The position numbers were made by a program, and so were the translations under genes. 64,000 nt of DNA from Commensalibacter melissae (GTDB lineage Bacteria; Pseudomonadota; Alphaproteobacteria; Acetobacterales; Acetobacteraceae), in contig NZ_CP046393.1 of NCBI RefSeq assembly GCF_009734185.1, positions 1,232,501 to 1,296,500 of the forward strand, in the 5' to 3' direction. Position 1 is the stretch's first letter; the number at the start of each line of letters is the position of its first letter. The notes under the pieces were generated by a model that saw only the letters and a program-made list of their open reading frames with translations, searched no databases and had not been told where the DNA came from. Of the stretch, positions 46,949 through 57,229 are shown one piece after another.

Positions 46949-49591
46949 ATGACACTTCCTTCTGCAAAAGGTGCCACACCCGTAATGGCACAATGGTTTT
47001 CTCTTAAAAAAGAACATCCTGATGCCCTTCTTTTCTTTAGAATGGGTGATTTTTTTGAACTGTTCTTTCATGATGCAGAAGCGGCGGCAAATGCACTCGA
47101 TATTGCCCTGACTGCTCGTGGTACCCATGCCGGACAGCCAATTCCCATGTGTGGTGTTCCCGTTGGTACTGCTGCAACCTATCTTGCTCGTCTCATCAAA
47201 AAAGGATTCAAGGTTGCCGTTGCAGAACAAACAGAAAGTCCAAAAAACAGAGGAAAAAATCAAAAAGGCCCGCTTTCAAGAGCTGTTATACGTTTAATCA
47301 CTCCAGGAACCCTGACCGAAGATGAATTATTAAACGCTTCTCAACCAAATTATATCCTTTGTATCATCCCTGACCTTAAAAAAAATTCCTCCAATCTGGG
47401 AGCGGCATGGATTGATATCTCAACAGGAATTTTTGAAACTAGCTATTTCAAATCCTTTCAATTAGATGATTTTTTAGCCCGTATCAATCCCTCTGAAATC
47501 TTGGCACCCAATCAATTATATCTAAATTCTTATGAAAATCGTCAAACAATATTGAATGAAATCAGTAATATCAAGATTGCTCAAAAACAACTTGCGACTT
47601 TATTCAATATCAACTCCTTATCCGCACTAGGTGATTTCAAAAATGAAGAAATTATTGCTGGATATGAACTGATCACCTATATTGGCCAAACACAAAATGG
47701 TAGAATTCCACAATTATCACGTCCTCAATCACAAAAATACGAATCAATCCTAGCTATTGATCCAGCAACGAGAAACAGTCTTGAAATTCTTGAAAATAAT
47801 GCCGGCAACAACCAATTTACCCTATTTTCCAGCATTAACCGTGCCATTACGGCACCAGGTTCAAGAATGTTGGCAAATTGGCTGTCGTCACCCCTGACTG
47901 AAATCGATAAAATTGAAGCCCGACAAAAAGGATGGATTTATCTATATCAAAATACACAGCTTTTAACCCTTCTACGCCAGACCCTGAAAGGTTCGCCAGA
48001 CATTTCCCGCTCTTTGGGTCGAATTTCGGTCGGCAGAGGTTCTCCCCGTGATCTGGCATCCATACGAAACGGTTTGCATGTTGCCAGAAAAATAGCACAA
48101 ATCTTGTCGAAATACGAAAAAAAAATTGACCGGACTCCACCCTATATCCATAAAATCAAACATTATCTTTTATCAGGAAACATCCTTCTTGAAAATTTAA
48201 CCAAAGCCTTGATGGAAAATCCTCCCCTTAAACTGGAAGAGGGTTCAATTATCAAAGAGGGTTATGATGAAAAGCTTGACACTTACCGTCATCTTCATCA
48301 GCAAAGCCGGCAAATAATTATTGATTTGCAACAAAAATACTGCAAAAAATATGATATCTCCACATTAAAGATTCGATTTAGCAACCAATTGGGATATATC
48401 ATTGAGCTTAGTCGTACTGCAGCCGCAAAATTAAAAGATTGTCCAGAACTGATTTTAAGACAGGGAACAGTTAATCTTGCACGTTATACAACCGACGAAT
48501 TAAATATCTTAAATACAAAGATCCTTGAAGCTTCCTCCAATTCTGCAGAATATGAAAAGATGCTTTTTGATAAGCTGATTGAGGAAACGTTACGGGAAAG
48601 GGATTTGCCGCTTCTGGCAAACGCCATTGCCGTCATTGATGTTTTACAGGCATGTGCGACGCTTTATTCCTCGCAAGAATGGTGTGTACCAACTTTAACC
48701 AATGATACACGCTTCACACTTAAAAACGCACGCCATCCAGTTGTTGAGGCTGCGTTACAAAAACCTGATAAGTTTACACCCAACTCCTGCAATTTATCCA
48801 ACAATAAAAGGGTTATGCTGCTTACAGGTCCTAACATGGCCGGAAAATCAACATTCCTAAGACAAGTCGCCCTAAACGTCATTCTTGCACAAAGTGGTTT
48901 GCCCTTACCTGCAATAAATGCCGAAATTGGAATTGTCGATCGCCTGTTCTCAAGGGTGGGTGCCTCTGATGACCTTGCCAATGGCCGATCAACCTTTATG
49001 GTTGAAATGACCGAGGCAGCTTCAATTCTAAATCAGGCTGGTCCCCGTTCTCTTGTTGTAATTGATGAAATAGGAAGAGGAACTTCAACTCTGGATGGAT
49101 TGGCCATCGCTTGGGCTATATTAGAAACCTTGCATAATACGATACAATGTCGTACAATTTTTGCCACACATTTTCATGAATTATCACAATTGACCCATCA
49201 TTTGCCATTTATACAAAATTTTACCATGAAAATTAAAGAATGGAAAGGTTCCATAATTTTCCAATATGAGGTAGTGCCTGGCGCAGCCGAACATAGTTGG
49301 GGTATTCATGTCGCACAGTTAGCAGGTGTGCCAACAACAACGTTAAACAGGGCAAAATCGGTTTTACAAACTCTTGAAACGCAACAGTATGGTTCCCAAA
49401 TCTCACTTCCTCTATCAGACACTGATGCAACGGTTGGAAATCAGGATCATTCCCAAGTAAATTTTGATACTAAAAAACGAAAAATGCTTAATGAAATAGA
49501 AACTGCCTTTATGGAAATCAATCCTGATCAAATCACTCCAATGGATGCCATAAATATTCTTTATAAACTAAAAAAAGTTATTGATAGATGA
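46949..49591 (+). CDS. mutS: DNA mismatch repair protein MutS
   Basis: 880 residues. The mismatch-contacting Phe-X-Glu is present as FFELFF in MGDFFELFFHDAEAAA, Walker A is GPNMAGKST near residue 626, Walker B is VVIDEIGRGTST, and the C-terminal dimer helix is complete. No mutL is in the window. It follows murJ closely and precedes glnD, the order mutS-glnD being common in alphaproteobacteria. Confidence 0.97.
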   Translation: MTLPSAKGATPVMAQWFSLKKEHPDALLFFRMGDFFELFFHDAEAAANALDIALTARGTHAGQPIPMCGVPVGTAATYLARLIKKGFKVAVAEQTESPKNRGKNQKGPLSRAVIRLITPGTLTEDELLNASQPNYILCIIPDLKKNSSNLGAAWIDISTGIFETSYFKSFQLDDFLARINPSEILAPNQLYLNSYENRQTILNEISNIKIAQKQLATLFNINSLSALGDFKNEEIIAGYELITYIGQTQNGRIPQLSRPQSQKYESILAIDPATRNSLEILENNAGNNQFTLFSSINRAITAPGSRMLANWLSSPLTEIDKIEARQKGWIYLYQNTQLLTLLRQTLKGSPDISRSLGRISVGRGSPRDLASIRNGLHVARKIAQILSKYEKKIDRTPPYIHKIKHYLLSGNILLENLTKALMENPPLKLEEGSIIKEGYDEKLDTYRHLHQQSRQIIIDLQQKYCKKYDISTLKIRFSNQLGYIIELSRTAAAKLKDCPELILRQGTVNLARYTTDELNILNTKILEASSNSAEYEKMLFDKLIEETLRERDLPLLANAIAVIDVLQACATLYSSQEWCVPTLTNDTRFTLKNARHPVVEAALQKPDKFTPNSCNLSNNKRVMLLTGPNMAGKSTFLRQVALNVILAQSGLPLPAINAEIGIVDRLFSRVGASDDLANGRSTFMVEMTEAASILNQAGPRSLVVIDEIGRGTSTLDGLAIAWAILETLHNTIQCRTIFATHFHELSQLTHHLPFIQNFTMKIKEWKGSIIFQYEVVPGAAEHSWGIHVAQLAGVPTTTLNRAKSVLQTLETQQYGSQISLPLSDTDATVGNQDHSQVNFDTKKRKMLNEIETAFMEINPDQITPMDAINILYKLKKVIDR

Positions 49592-49654
49592 TGATTTTTT
49601 TTTAATTATTATCTGTAAATGCCCTTTATTCTATTATGAAATTGGTTAAATAAA

Positions 49655-52582
49655 TTGAAGCAATCTTTACTTAATTTCTCCTCTAACCCTGAAAAAGCGA
49701 CAGAATCTCTTCGCAATTACGTTCAAAAGATTTTAAATAATAATCCAGATTTATCCAGAGAGGAATTGCTTCAAATTTTCAGACGTCATCTCGGGCGCAT
49801 ACAGACACAAATTCAATCCGAATTTGAGATATCCAAAATTCCAGGACTGAAAGCCGCCACGGAACTGGCCGAATATATTGACGGTTTAATTACCGTTATA
49901 TTTGATTTTATCTATAAAACCTTACCTGCCACAGATATCGCCACACATTCCATAGCATTGGTCGCGACAGGTGGATATGGAAGAAAGGCCCTTGCCCCGT
50001 TCAGTGATATCGACCTTCTTTTTTTAACGTCTGAGCATCCCTCAAGCAATCTGCTTAATACGATTGAACAATTTTTATATTTTCTTTGGGATTTAGGGTT
50101 AAAAGTTGGTCATGCCACACGTTCCATCTCGGAATGTCTTTCAACAGCACAAAAAGACATAACCATTTTGACCACTTTACTTGATTCACGTTTTGTAAGC
50201 GGAGATCAAAAACTTTTCAACCAATTTAGTATTGAATTCAAAAGGACCCATGAAAACGTGGGTGATGTTCGTTATATTCAGGAAAAGCGTAAAGAGAAAA
50301 AAAACAGGTACAAAAAATTTGGAGAAACTCCGTATCTAGTTGAACCTAATATCAAAGAAGGTTTGGGAGGACTAAGAGACTTACAGACAATTCATTGGGA
50401 ATGCCGCTATATCCTCGGGTTAAATCAGCAGGACAATATCTTCATCAATCCATATATCGGATCCTTGAATGTACTGAATGAACAAGAGGTTCGACGTTTA
50501 AGGAGAGCGCATAATTTTTTATGGACGGTTCGTTTTCAGTTGCACTATATCGCAGGACGAGCTGAAGACCGATTGACTTTTGATATGCAGCCCATCATTG
50601 GGGGGAGGATGGGATACACACGACATGGACAACAAGTCGGTGTTGAACGATTTATGCGACATTATTTTCTTACGGCCCGCGAAATAACGCGTTTAACCTA
50701 TGTTATCGAGGCGGCTTTATATCTTCATGCCCAACGGCTCAAAATAACCGATTACCAAAACAATAAATTTCTTGAACATACCGGTTTTGCCCTTTTAGAA
50801 AACCAGCTTTTTCCAACGCCAAAAATTTCATTTGACAATCAACCCATTTACATGATGCGGATGCTTAAGATTGCCCAGACCCAAAAACGTGCCATTCATC
50901 CTCTGGCAATTCATCAAATGATCAGAGCGGAACGACAGACCAACCTATTACGTGGGGACAAAGAGGCTTCCCATATTTTCCTTGATCTGTTATGCGATAT
51001 ACCGAAATTACTTACTTCAAAGGCACGCTATAAACGTCTAAGCCAGAATAAAAATGAACGTCAGATAGCTGTTCCGTTTGACCCAGTCTCGGACGAACAA
51101 TATAATTTTCATTGGCTGCAAATCCTTAATACAACAGGTGTATTGGGTCAGTTCATTCCTGAATGGCGTCATATGGTGGGACAGATGCAATTTGATACCT
51201 ATCATGTATTTACCGTTGATCAACATAGTATTGAAGCTGTCAAACTTTTGGCGCTACTCGAAGCAGGATATTATCCCGAGGATTTACATTTTGCCTACAA
51301 ACTCATTCAGGGATTACAGTCACGACGGGCATTATATCTTGCCACCCTTCTTCATGATTCAGGCAAAGGCAAAGGTTCAGATCATTCTGAACTTGGTTCT
51401 CAAATGGCGGTTAATATTTGTGCAAGATTGCATATGTCAGCCGATGAATCAGATACCGTTTCCTGGCTTATCCTTCATCACCTGCTTTTAAGCAGTACTG
51501 CATTTCAACGCGATATCGATGACCCAAAAACAATTTTGGATCTGGTTGATACCATTCAATCTCCAGAACGTCTTCGTTTATTATTTTTACTAACCGTTTC
51601 TGATATTCGTGCCGTTAACGATAAAGTTTGGAATGCATGGAAAGCTACCCTTTTAGTCGAACTTTACAACCGAATATCCGAGGTGTTAGAAGGAAGTCTT
51701 GCAACTGCTGAACAAGATACCCGAGTCCACCAGAGTAAAGATAGTATCACCAACCTGTTGAATAGCAAAGAATTCAATTCATGGGAAATTGATAATTTTA
51801 TCAAGCTGGGATATGCCAGTTATTGGCTATCTTTTGATCAAGACACATATTTGCGCCACGCGGAAATAATTACAAAAGCGAATCAATCAAGCTCTCCCCT
51901 AACGGTCCATACCCATCCCATTCATGACCGTGGTGTCACAGAAGTCACCATCTATACACAGGATCACTCCGGTTTATTTTCAAAAATCGCAGGTGCCCTA
52001 TCAATTGCTGGGGCATCCATTGTGGATGCACGAATTCACACCCTTACAAATGGCATGATTCTGGATACATTCTGGATACAAAATGCCTCCAAAGATGTTT
52101 TTGATGAACCCCACCGCCTGAAAAGAGTTGAGGAATTAATTCATTCAACTCTCGAACAGAAAACAGACATAGAACAATGCATATATAATTATTCCCATCA
52201 CCTGTTATATGGAAGACGTATGCGGGCAATTCATGTCCCTCCCCGTGTTGTTATAGATAATCAGGCTTCTAACAGTTTTACCGTCATTGAAATTAATGGA
52301 CGTGACCGGATTGGTTTACTTTATGATGTGACAAAGACTATTAAGGAACAAAATCTACAGATAAGTTCCGCCCATATTACAACTTATGGTATTAGAGCTG
52401 TGGATGTTTTCTATGTTAAAGACGCGTTTGGTCTAAAAATTCAAGATAAAACCAAATTATCTCTCATAAGAGACGCTATTCTTCAAAAACTATACCAAGC
52501 TGAAGAAAAAATTACTGGTCAACAATCTGAAAAATCTAAGGTAACACAGCATCAACCTCAGTCAGAAAATATCAATTTATAA
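49655..52582 (+). CDS. glnD: [Protein-PII] uridylyltransferase/uridylyl-removing enzyme GlnD
   Basis: 975 residues. Uridylylates PII under nitrogen limitation and de-uridylylates it with glutamine. Nucleotidyltransferase motif GGYGRKALAPFSDIDLLFL near 105, HD phosphohydrolase LLHDSGKGKGSDHS near 566, and two ACT domains starting about 764 and 877. In the first motif the usual GR(G/A)EL is GRKAL, a mild change outside the catalytic Gly-Ser-Asp-x-Asp. TTG start. Its 3' end overlaps the convergent TPR gene by 11 bases. Confidence 0.95.
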   Translation: MKQSLLNFSSNPEKATESLRNYVQKILNNNPDLSREELLQIFRRHLGRIQTQIQSEFEISKIPGLKAATELAEYIDGLITVIFDFIYKTLPATDIATHSIALVATGGYGRKALAPFSDIDLLFLTSEHPSSNLLNTIEQFLYFLWDLGLKVGHATRSISECLSTAQKDITILTTLLDSRFVSGDQKLFNQFSIEFKRTHENVGDVRYIQEKRKEKKNRYKKFGETPYLVEPNIKEGLGGLRDLQTIHWECRYILGLNQQDNIFINPYIGSLNVLNEQEVRRLRRAHNFLWTVRFQLHYIAGRAEDRLTFDMQPIIGGRMGYTRHGQQVGVERFMRHYFLTAREITRLTYVIEAALYLHAQRLKITDYQNNKFLEHTGFALLENQLFPTPKISFDNQPIYMMRMLKIAQTQKRAIHPLAIHQMIRAERQTNLLRGDKEASHIFLDLLCDIPKLLTSKARYKRLSQNKNERQIAVPFDPVSDEQYNFHWLQILNTTGVLGQFIPEWRHMVGQMQFDTYHVFTVDQHSIEAVKLLALLEAGYYPEDLHFAYKLIQGLQSRRALYLATLLHDSGKGKGSDHSELGSQMAVNICARLHMSADESDTVSWLILHHLLLSSTAFQRDIDDPKTILDLVDTIQSPERLRLLFLLTVSDIRAVNDKVWNAWKATLLVELYNRISEVLEGSLATAEQDTRVHQSKDSITNLLNSKEFNSWEIDNFIKLGYASYWLSFDQDTYLRHAEIITKANQSSSPLTVHTHPIHDRGVTEVTIYTQDHSGLFSKIAGALSIAGASIVDARIHTLTNGMILDTFWIQNASKDVFDEPHRLKRVEELIHSTLEQKTDIEQCIYNYSHHLLYGRRMRAIHVPPRVVIDNQASNSFTVIEINGRDRIGLLYDVTKTIKEQNLQISSAHITTYGIRAVDVFYVKDAFGLKIQDKTKLSLIRDAILQKLYQAEEKITGQQSEKSKVTQHQPQSENINL

Positions 52583-54455
52583 ATTTACTTACTTTTTTTT
52601 CCAATGCAAGTTTTACCTTATCAATAACAGCTTGCCAGCTCTCTTCCCCATTCCCCGCTTTTTCTTGTTTGAATAATGTCAAAGTTGGATACCACAAATT
52701 CTTTTTTGGTATATCGGGACTTTGATTGTACCATCGCCAGTCCCCACCATAACGGTTTAAAAGCCAGGTCTCTTTACCTAAAATACCGGCAAGATGCGCT
52801 ATTACAGTATCAACTGTTATGATCAAGTCCATTTTCTGCATAATTATGGCTGTATCAAGTAAATCACCCTGTGGTAAAGTCAATATTTTATATTTATCAA
52901 GTAATTTCTGAGAAAAATTAATTTGTAAAGATTGAAAAATCACATGTTGAATTGAAAATAACGTTGATAATAATTTAAAAGATATAGACCTTATTCGGTC
53001 AAATCGATAATCCGGACTACCTGCCCAACAAATTCCAACATGAAATTTGTTTTCATGCAAAACTATTTCATTTGTTTTATCAAGAATAACTGTAGGCATA
53101 ATTGGAATGAAATTAATATCTAACAAATAGGGCAAACTCATTAATCTTGCCTGGAAATCAATTGGCTGATTAATTTCCTCCCCTTTTACAATAACTTTAC
53201 AAATATTATTTAATTCTTGTTGAACAATAACCAATCCAACCAATCGATATACTGGTAAAGGAACTTCCAAAATTATAGAAAGGTTTTTATCTAAATATGG
53301 TAGATACCGGATAAACTGAAGAATATCCCCCAATCCCTGTTCTGATCTTATCAGCAATGTGCCTTTTAGCACTTTCCCGTCCCAAAAAGGTATATCAGAA
53401 TATTCTGGAGCAATTTCAAGTAAAGGATGACGAGATTCCATAAGTCTCCAGCCTTCTTTAAATTGACACTTAGCCAATAATATCGATGACAAATTATATT
53501 TTATTCTGTTCTGATCTTCCTCTGACAAAAAATGTAAATCATCATCATGAAACAATCTAATATACAGTTTTTCAGCCTCGTCAATCATTCCTAATTCAAA
53601 AAATAACGTACCTAAATTCAAGCCTATTTTCAGATCTGCCGGAAATTTGTCATAAACCTTCTTCAGTAACTTTAGAGATTTCAGCAATGATCCCTCTGCC
53701 ATATAAACAAGGGACAAATTAACCTGACATTCTGAATTGTCATTCTGCTTATCAAATGCTTTTTCCAAATAATGTTTGGCTTCATCAATTTGATTTAATT
53801 GAAATAATATCCCCCCTAAATTAGCATAGGCACCGTAATCATCATGTTTTAAATGAATAATTTTCTTATAAACAATAACAGCTTCATCCAACAAATTTAA
53901 CGCCTGCAAAACCAATGCAAGTTTGAATAGAAAATCTATTTCTCCTGGATTATTCCTGACAGATTCCTGTGCAACCGACAAAGCTGTTTCATAAAAATGC
54001 CGATCCCAATAAAAATCGATCAAATCATTCCAATAATTGAATGTCTTCTGTTGTAATTCAACCGCCTGCTTAAATGCCTGTTCGGCACGTGTATAATCAT
54101 CTAAATCGTTATAAACTCTTGCTATGGCGTTTAATGCCCGATCATCGGATGGTTGTAAAATAATTGCACTTTTTAGCGCTGATTTAGCCTCATTTAAATG
54201 ACCCTGACAATGCAACGCTTTCCCAAGAATTACATAATATTCAGGTTTGGAAGAAAGTTGGACGGCCCTACCTGCGAAACCTATGGATAGATCAAACCTT
54301 TTGGCCATATAAAAAACAAGTGAGCGCCCATATAATGCATCTGGTTCATCAGGATTGCTTTCTAAAATTTCAAAGAAAGCTTGATCCGCTTCTTGAAATT
54401 TTCCCTCGGATATGTAATCCATACCCAATTTTATCAACAGCTTATAATTTGTCAT
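52572..54455 (-). CDS. TPR-repeat protein with C-terminal glycosyltransferase-like domain
   Basis: 627 residues from the ATG at 54455 (TTG at 54461 also open). Residues about 1-310 are roughly eight tetratricopeptide repeats, with typical ALNAIARVYNDLDDYTRAEQAF and AYANLGGILFQLNQIDEAKHYL (quoted in part). From about 370 a GT-B-like region follows: LLIRSEQGLGDILQFIRYLP, HVGICWAGSPDYRFDRIRS and LIITVDTVIAHLAGILGKETW, which resemble the nucleotide-sugar site of GT9 and O-GlcNAc transferase relatives. It may glycosylate proteins or glycans; substrate unknown. No signal peptide. Confidence 0.72.
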   Translation of the reverse strand: MTNYKLLIKLGMDYISEGKFQEADQAFFEILESNPDEPDALYGRSLVFYMAKRFDLSIGFAGRAVQLSSKPEYYVILGKALHCQGHLNEAKSALKSAIILQPSDDRALNAIARVYNDLDDYTRAEQAFKQAVELQQKTFNYWNDLIDFYWDRHFYETALSVAQESVRNNPGEIDFLFKLALVLQALNLLDEAVIVYKKIIHLKHDDYGAYANLGGILFQLNQIDEAKHYLEKAFDKQNDNSECQVNLSLVYMAEGSLLKSLKLLKKVYDKFPADLKIGLNLGTLFFELGMIDEAEKLYIRLFHDDDLHFLSEEDQNRIKYNLSSILLAKCQFKEGWRLMESRHPLLEIAPEYSDIPFWDGKVLKGTLLIRSEQGLGDILQFIRYLPYLDKNLSIILEVPLPVYRLVGLVIVQQELNNICKVIVKGEEINQPIDFQARLMSLPYLLDINFIPIMPTVILDKTNEIVLHENKFHVGICWAGSPDYRFDRIRSISFKLLSTLFSIQHVIFQSLQINFSQKLLDKYKILTLPQGDLLDTAIIMQKMDLIITVDTVIAHLAGILGKETWLLNRYGGDWRWYNQSPDIPKKNLWYPTLTLFKQEKAGNGEESWQAVIDKVKLALEKKVSKFIN

Positions 54456-54651
54456 AAACAAATGTCACTTTATAAACAGAAGAATGGTCAAAAATTAATC
54501 AATACAAATTTTTTGGTTTAAAATTTCGTGCGTTATACATTTTTTTTATTCTATTATGAGAATAACAGTATTAAATAAGGTTTGTCTCTATCATAATCTT
54601 TGATTTTAACTTATAAATAAACAAAAATTAACTGGTAATAGAATATTCATC

Positions 54652-55791
54652 ATGAGCATTTTAAAATATTGTTTCATTGCCCTGTCCATGATCCTGATGG
54701 TTGTGTTCGTCTCTTTTGACAAGGGTATGGCAAAGCAAAAATTAGATCAACCCTCTCTATTACCATCCAATGCGTTACAAAGCGTTGCAACTGTTAATCA
54801 ATATATTCCAAATTATATTGCGGTTGATACGGAAAAAAGAATTTTTGTTCAATTTTTCAATTACAATAGAGATTCAGGCCCTTCTCTGGCAACTATAAAC
54901 GCTGATAACTCAGTTACTCCATATCCGGGAGGTCAATGGAATGACTGGAACAAGACATCCAACCTTGATCCCTCAAACGCATTTGTTGGATTGTCTGGAA
55001 TGACCTTAACACCTGATGGTTATCTATGGATCATTGATAATGGTATCGATAAATTCGGGAACAAGCCAAATAAAAAAGGCATTAAAATAATTAAGATAGA
55101 TACAAAAACCAATAAGGTTGTTGATACCTATCCCATTCCTTCCTCTGTCATTTTGCCTAAATCGGTTTTTAATGCGTTGGCTGTCCACGACCATCATGCT
55201 TATTTTGCAGATAAAGGTGCCCCCGCCTTGATTATTATGGATTTAAACAATAATCAAGCCAGACGTGTCTTAAGCAATTCATCCAGCCTATATTCTCGAC
55301 AACCCATTATCGTCAATCATAATCTTATACGTCCAAGTAGCGATCAGAATTCTTTTTTCAACGTTAACCAAATCGCAATCACCCCCGATGGGAAAAGACT
55401 TTATTATCAGGCTGTCAGTGGTCCACTTTATCGTATCGACACCATGTATCTCAATGATCCTACATATTCGGAATCCGAATTAAATGAAGCGATGATTCTA
55501 TGGCTTGAAACTCCCTCTTCAGGTGGGATCACATGTGATAATGAAGGCAATCTTTATTTTACTGACATCTCCACAAACAGTATCTATCGTTTTACCCAGG
55601 GACGCATTTTAAATAAAATTGTTACGGATCCCCGCCTACAATGGCCCGCTCATCCTTTTGTTCTACAGGATAAAACCCTATATACTCCTGTAAATCAGTT
55701 TATCCATCATTCGGCACTGGATCATAATAATCATTCAACGATTAAATGGCCTTTGACGATTTACAAAATTGACCTTCCACCCTTAAAATAA
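54652..55791 (+). CDS. Exported yellow/major-royal-jelly-protein-family protein
   Basis: 379 residues with an N-terminal hydrophobic signal (about 4-27). The mature part is a six-bladed propeller of the MRJP/yellow group: YIAVDTEKRIFVQFFNYN, LSGMTLTPDGYLWIIDNG, NALAVHDHHAYFADKGAPALIIMDL, FFNVNQIAITPDGKRLYYQAVSGPLYRID and ITCDNEGNLYFTDISTNSIYRF (parts). Homologues in bacteria are known but sporadic and their function is not established; insect relatives include dopachrome-converting enzyme and royal jelly proteins. SMP-30/gluconolactonase is the alternative fold match. It is 24 bases upstream of thrC, same strand. Confidence 0.75.
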   Translation: MSILKYCFIALSMILMVVFVSFDKGMAKQKLDQPSLLPSNALQSVATVNQYIPNYIAVDTEKRIFVQFFNYNRDSGPSLATINADNSVTPYPGGQWNDWNKTSNLDPSNAFVGLSGMTLTPDGYLWIIDNGIDKFGNKPNKKGIKIIKIDTKTNKVVDTYPIPSSVILPKSVFNALAVHDHHAYFADKGAPALIIMDLNNNQARRVLSNSSSLYSRQPIIVNHNLIRPSSDQNSFFNVNQIAITPDGKRLYYQAVSGPLYRIDTMYLNDPTYSESELNEAMILWLETPSSGGITCDNEGNLYFTDISTNSIYRFTQGRILNKIVTDPRLQWPAHPFVLQDKTLYTPVNQFIHHSALDHNNHSTIKWPLTIYKIDLPPLK

Positions 55792-55815
55792 ACTCTATCT
55801 AAAATACAGGTTACC

Positions 55816-57216
55816 ATGCGTTACATATCCACACGGGGACAAGCCCCAATTTTAAATTTTTCTCATACGCTCCTTACGGGTCTTGCAGAAGATGGAGGCT
55901 TATATATTCCTGAAACCTGGCCACACCTTTCCCATAATGATCTTAGAGAATTGAGAAAGCTTGATTATTCAGAACTTGCCGCAAAAATTATTGGTTTATT
56001 TACAGGGGATGATATACCTGCTCCCATCCTTTTGGATTTATGCAAACAATCCTACGCAAACTTTAACCATAAAGCAATTGTCCCCTTGGTTCAGCTCGAA
56101 CACAACCTTTTTGTTCAGGAACTTTTTCATGGTCCCACCCTGGCTTTTAAAGATATGGCGATGCAGCTTTTGGGACGCCTGTTTGATTATGTTCTCAGTC
56201 AACGAGAGGAGCATATCACAATTGTAGGTGCGACGTCAGGCGATACAGGCTCTGCCGCAATAGAGGCTTTTAAGGACAGTAAATATCTTACGGTCACTAT
56301 TTTACATCCCTATGGACGCACTTCAGAAGTTCAGCGTCGTCAAATGACAACCGTCCTTTCACCCAATATCAATAATATTGCCATTAAAGGTTCCTTTGAT
56401 GATTGCCAGGATTTAGTCAAGTCCATGTTTGCGGACATGCCATTCCGTAAAGAAATGCATTTATCTGCCATAAATTCCATTAATTGGGGGCGTATCGCCG
56501 CACAAATTCCCTATTATATTTATGCGGCACTATGTTTAGGCGCTCCTGACCGTGAGATTTCCTTTACTGTCCCAACAGGAAATTTCGGCAATATACTTGC
56601 TGCATGGACGGCAAAGAAAATAGGACTCCCCATTAGATTTTTAGGAGTCGCCTCCAATCATAATGATATCCTAACACGCTTTTTATTAAATAATGACATG
56701 AGTATACAAGAGGTAAAACCGAGTTTATCTCCCTCAATGGATATCCAGATTTCTTCGAATTTTGAACGGTTGCTTTTTGAATTGCTTGATCGTGATGCAG
56801 CGCAATGCTGTCAAATCATGCAAAATTTCCGCAAGGATGGAAAAATGAATATTCCTGAACAATCCTGGACAAAAGCGACGCAGAATTTTAAGGGAATGTC
56901 ACTGAATAATGAAGAAACGAAAAAAGCCATTACAAAAATTTTCAAAGATTCACTGTATCTTGCAGACCCACATACTGCAATCGGGATAATAACCGCACAA
57001 AAATATCTTGAAAAAGATGTCCCTATGGTAACTGTTGCAACAGCTCACCCGGCCAAATTCCCTGATGCGATAAAACAGGCAACAGGAATTCTTCCTCCAC
57101 TGCCACTTGCAATGGCGGATTTATATGAAAGAAAAGAAAACTATCAAATTCTTCCTGCAGATTTACAAGCGATTGAAAATTCAGTCCGCACTGTAGCCTA
57201 TCAAAATAATTTTTAA
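55816..57216 (+). CDS. thrC: Threonine synthase
   Basis: 466 residues, PLP enzyme that makes threonine from O-phosphohomoserine. The Schiff-base lysine is in HGPTLAFKDMAMQ near residue 112, with GATSGDTGSAAIEAF for phosphate binding and PTGNFGNILAAW. The N-terminal YISTRGQAPILNFSHTLLTGLAEDGGLY matches the short bacterial class. First gene of a three-gene run with the M16 peptidase and TldE, 13 bases and 4-base overlap apart. Confidence 0.95.
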   Translation: MRYISTRGQAPILNFSHTLLTGLAEDGGLYIPETWPHLSHNDLRELRKLDYSELAAKIIGLFTGDDIPAPILLDLCKQSYANFNHKAIVPLVQLEHNLFVQELFHGPTLAFKDMAMQLLGRLFDYVLSQREEHITIVGATSGDTGSAAIEAFKDSKYLTVTILHPYGRTSEVQRRQMTTVLSPNINNIAIKGSFDDCQDLVKSMFADMPFRKEMHLSAINSINWGRIAAQIPYYIYAALCLGAPDREISFTVPTGNFGNILAAWTAKKIGLPIRFLGVASNHNDILTRFLLNNDMSIQEVKPSLSPSMDIQISSNFERLLFELLDRDAAQCCQIMQNFRKDGKMNIPEQSWTKATQNFKGMSLNNEETKKAITKIFKDSLYLADPHTAIGIITAQKYLEKDVPMVTVATAHPAKFPDAIKQATGILPPLPLAMADLYERKENYQILPADLQAIENSVRTVAYQNNF

Positions 57217-57229
57217 TTTTAGGATAATT

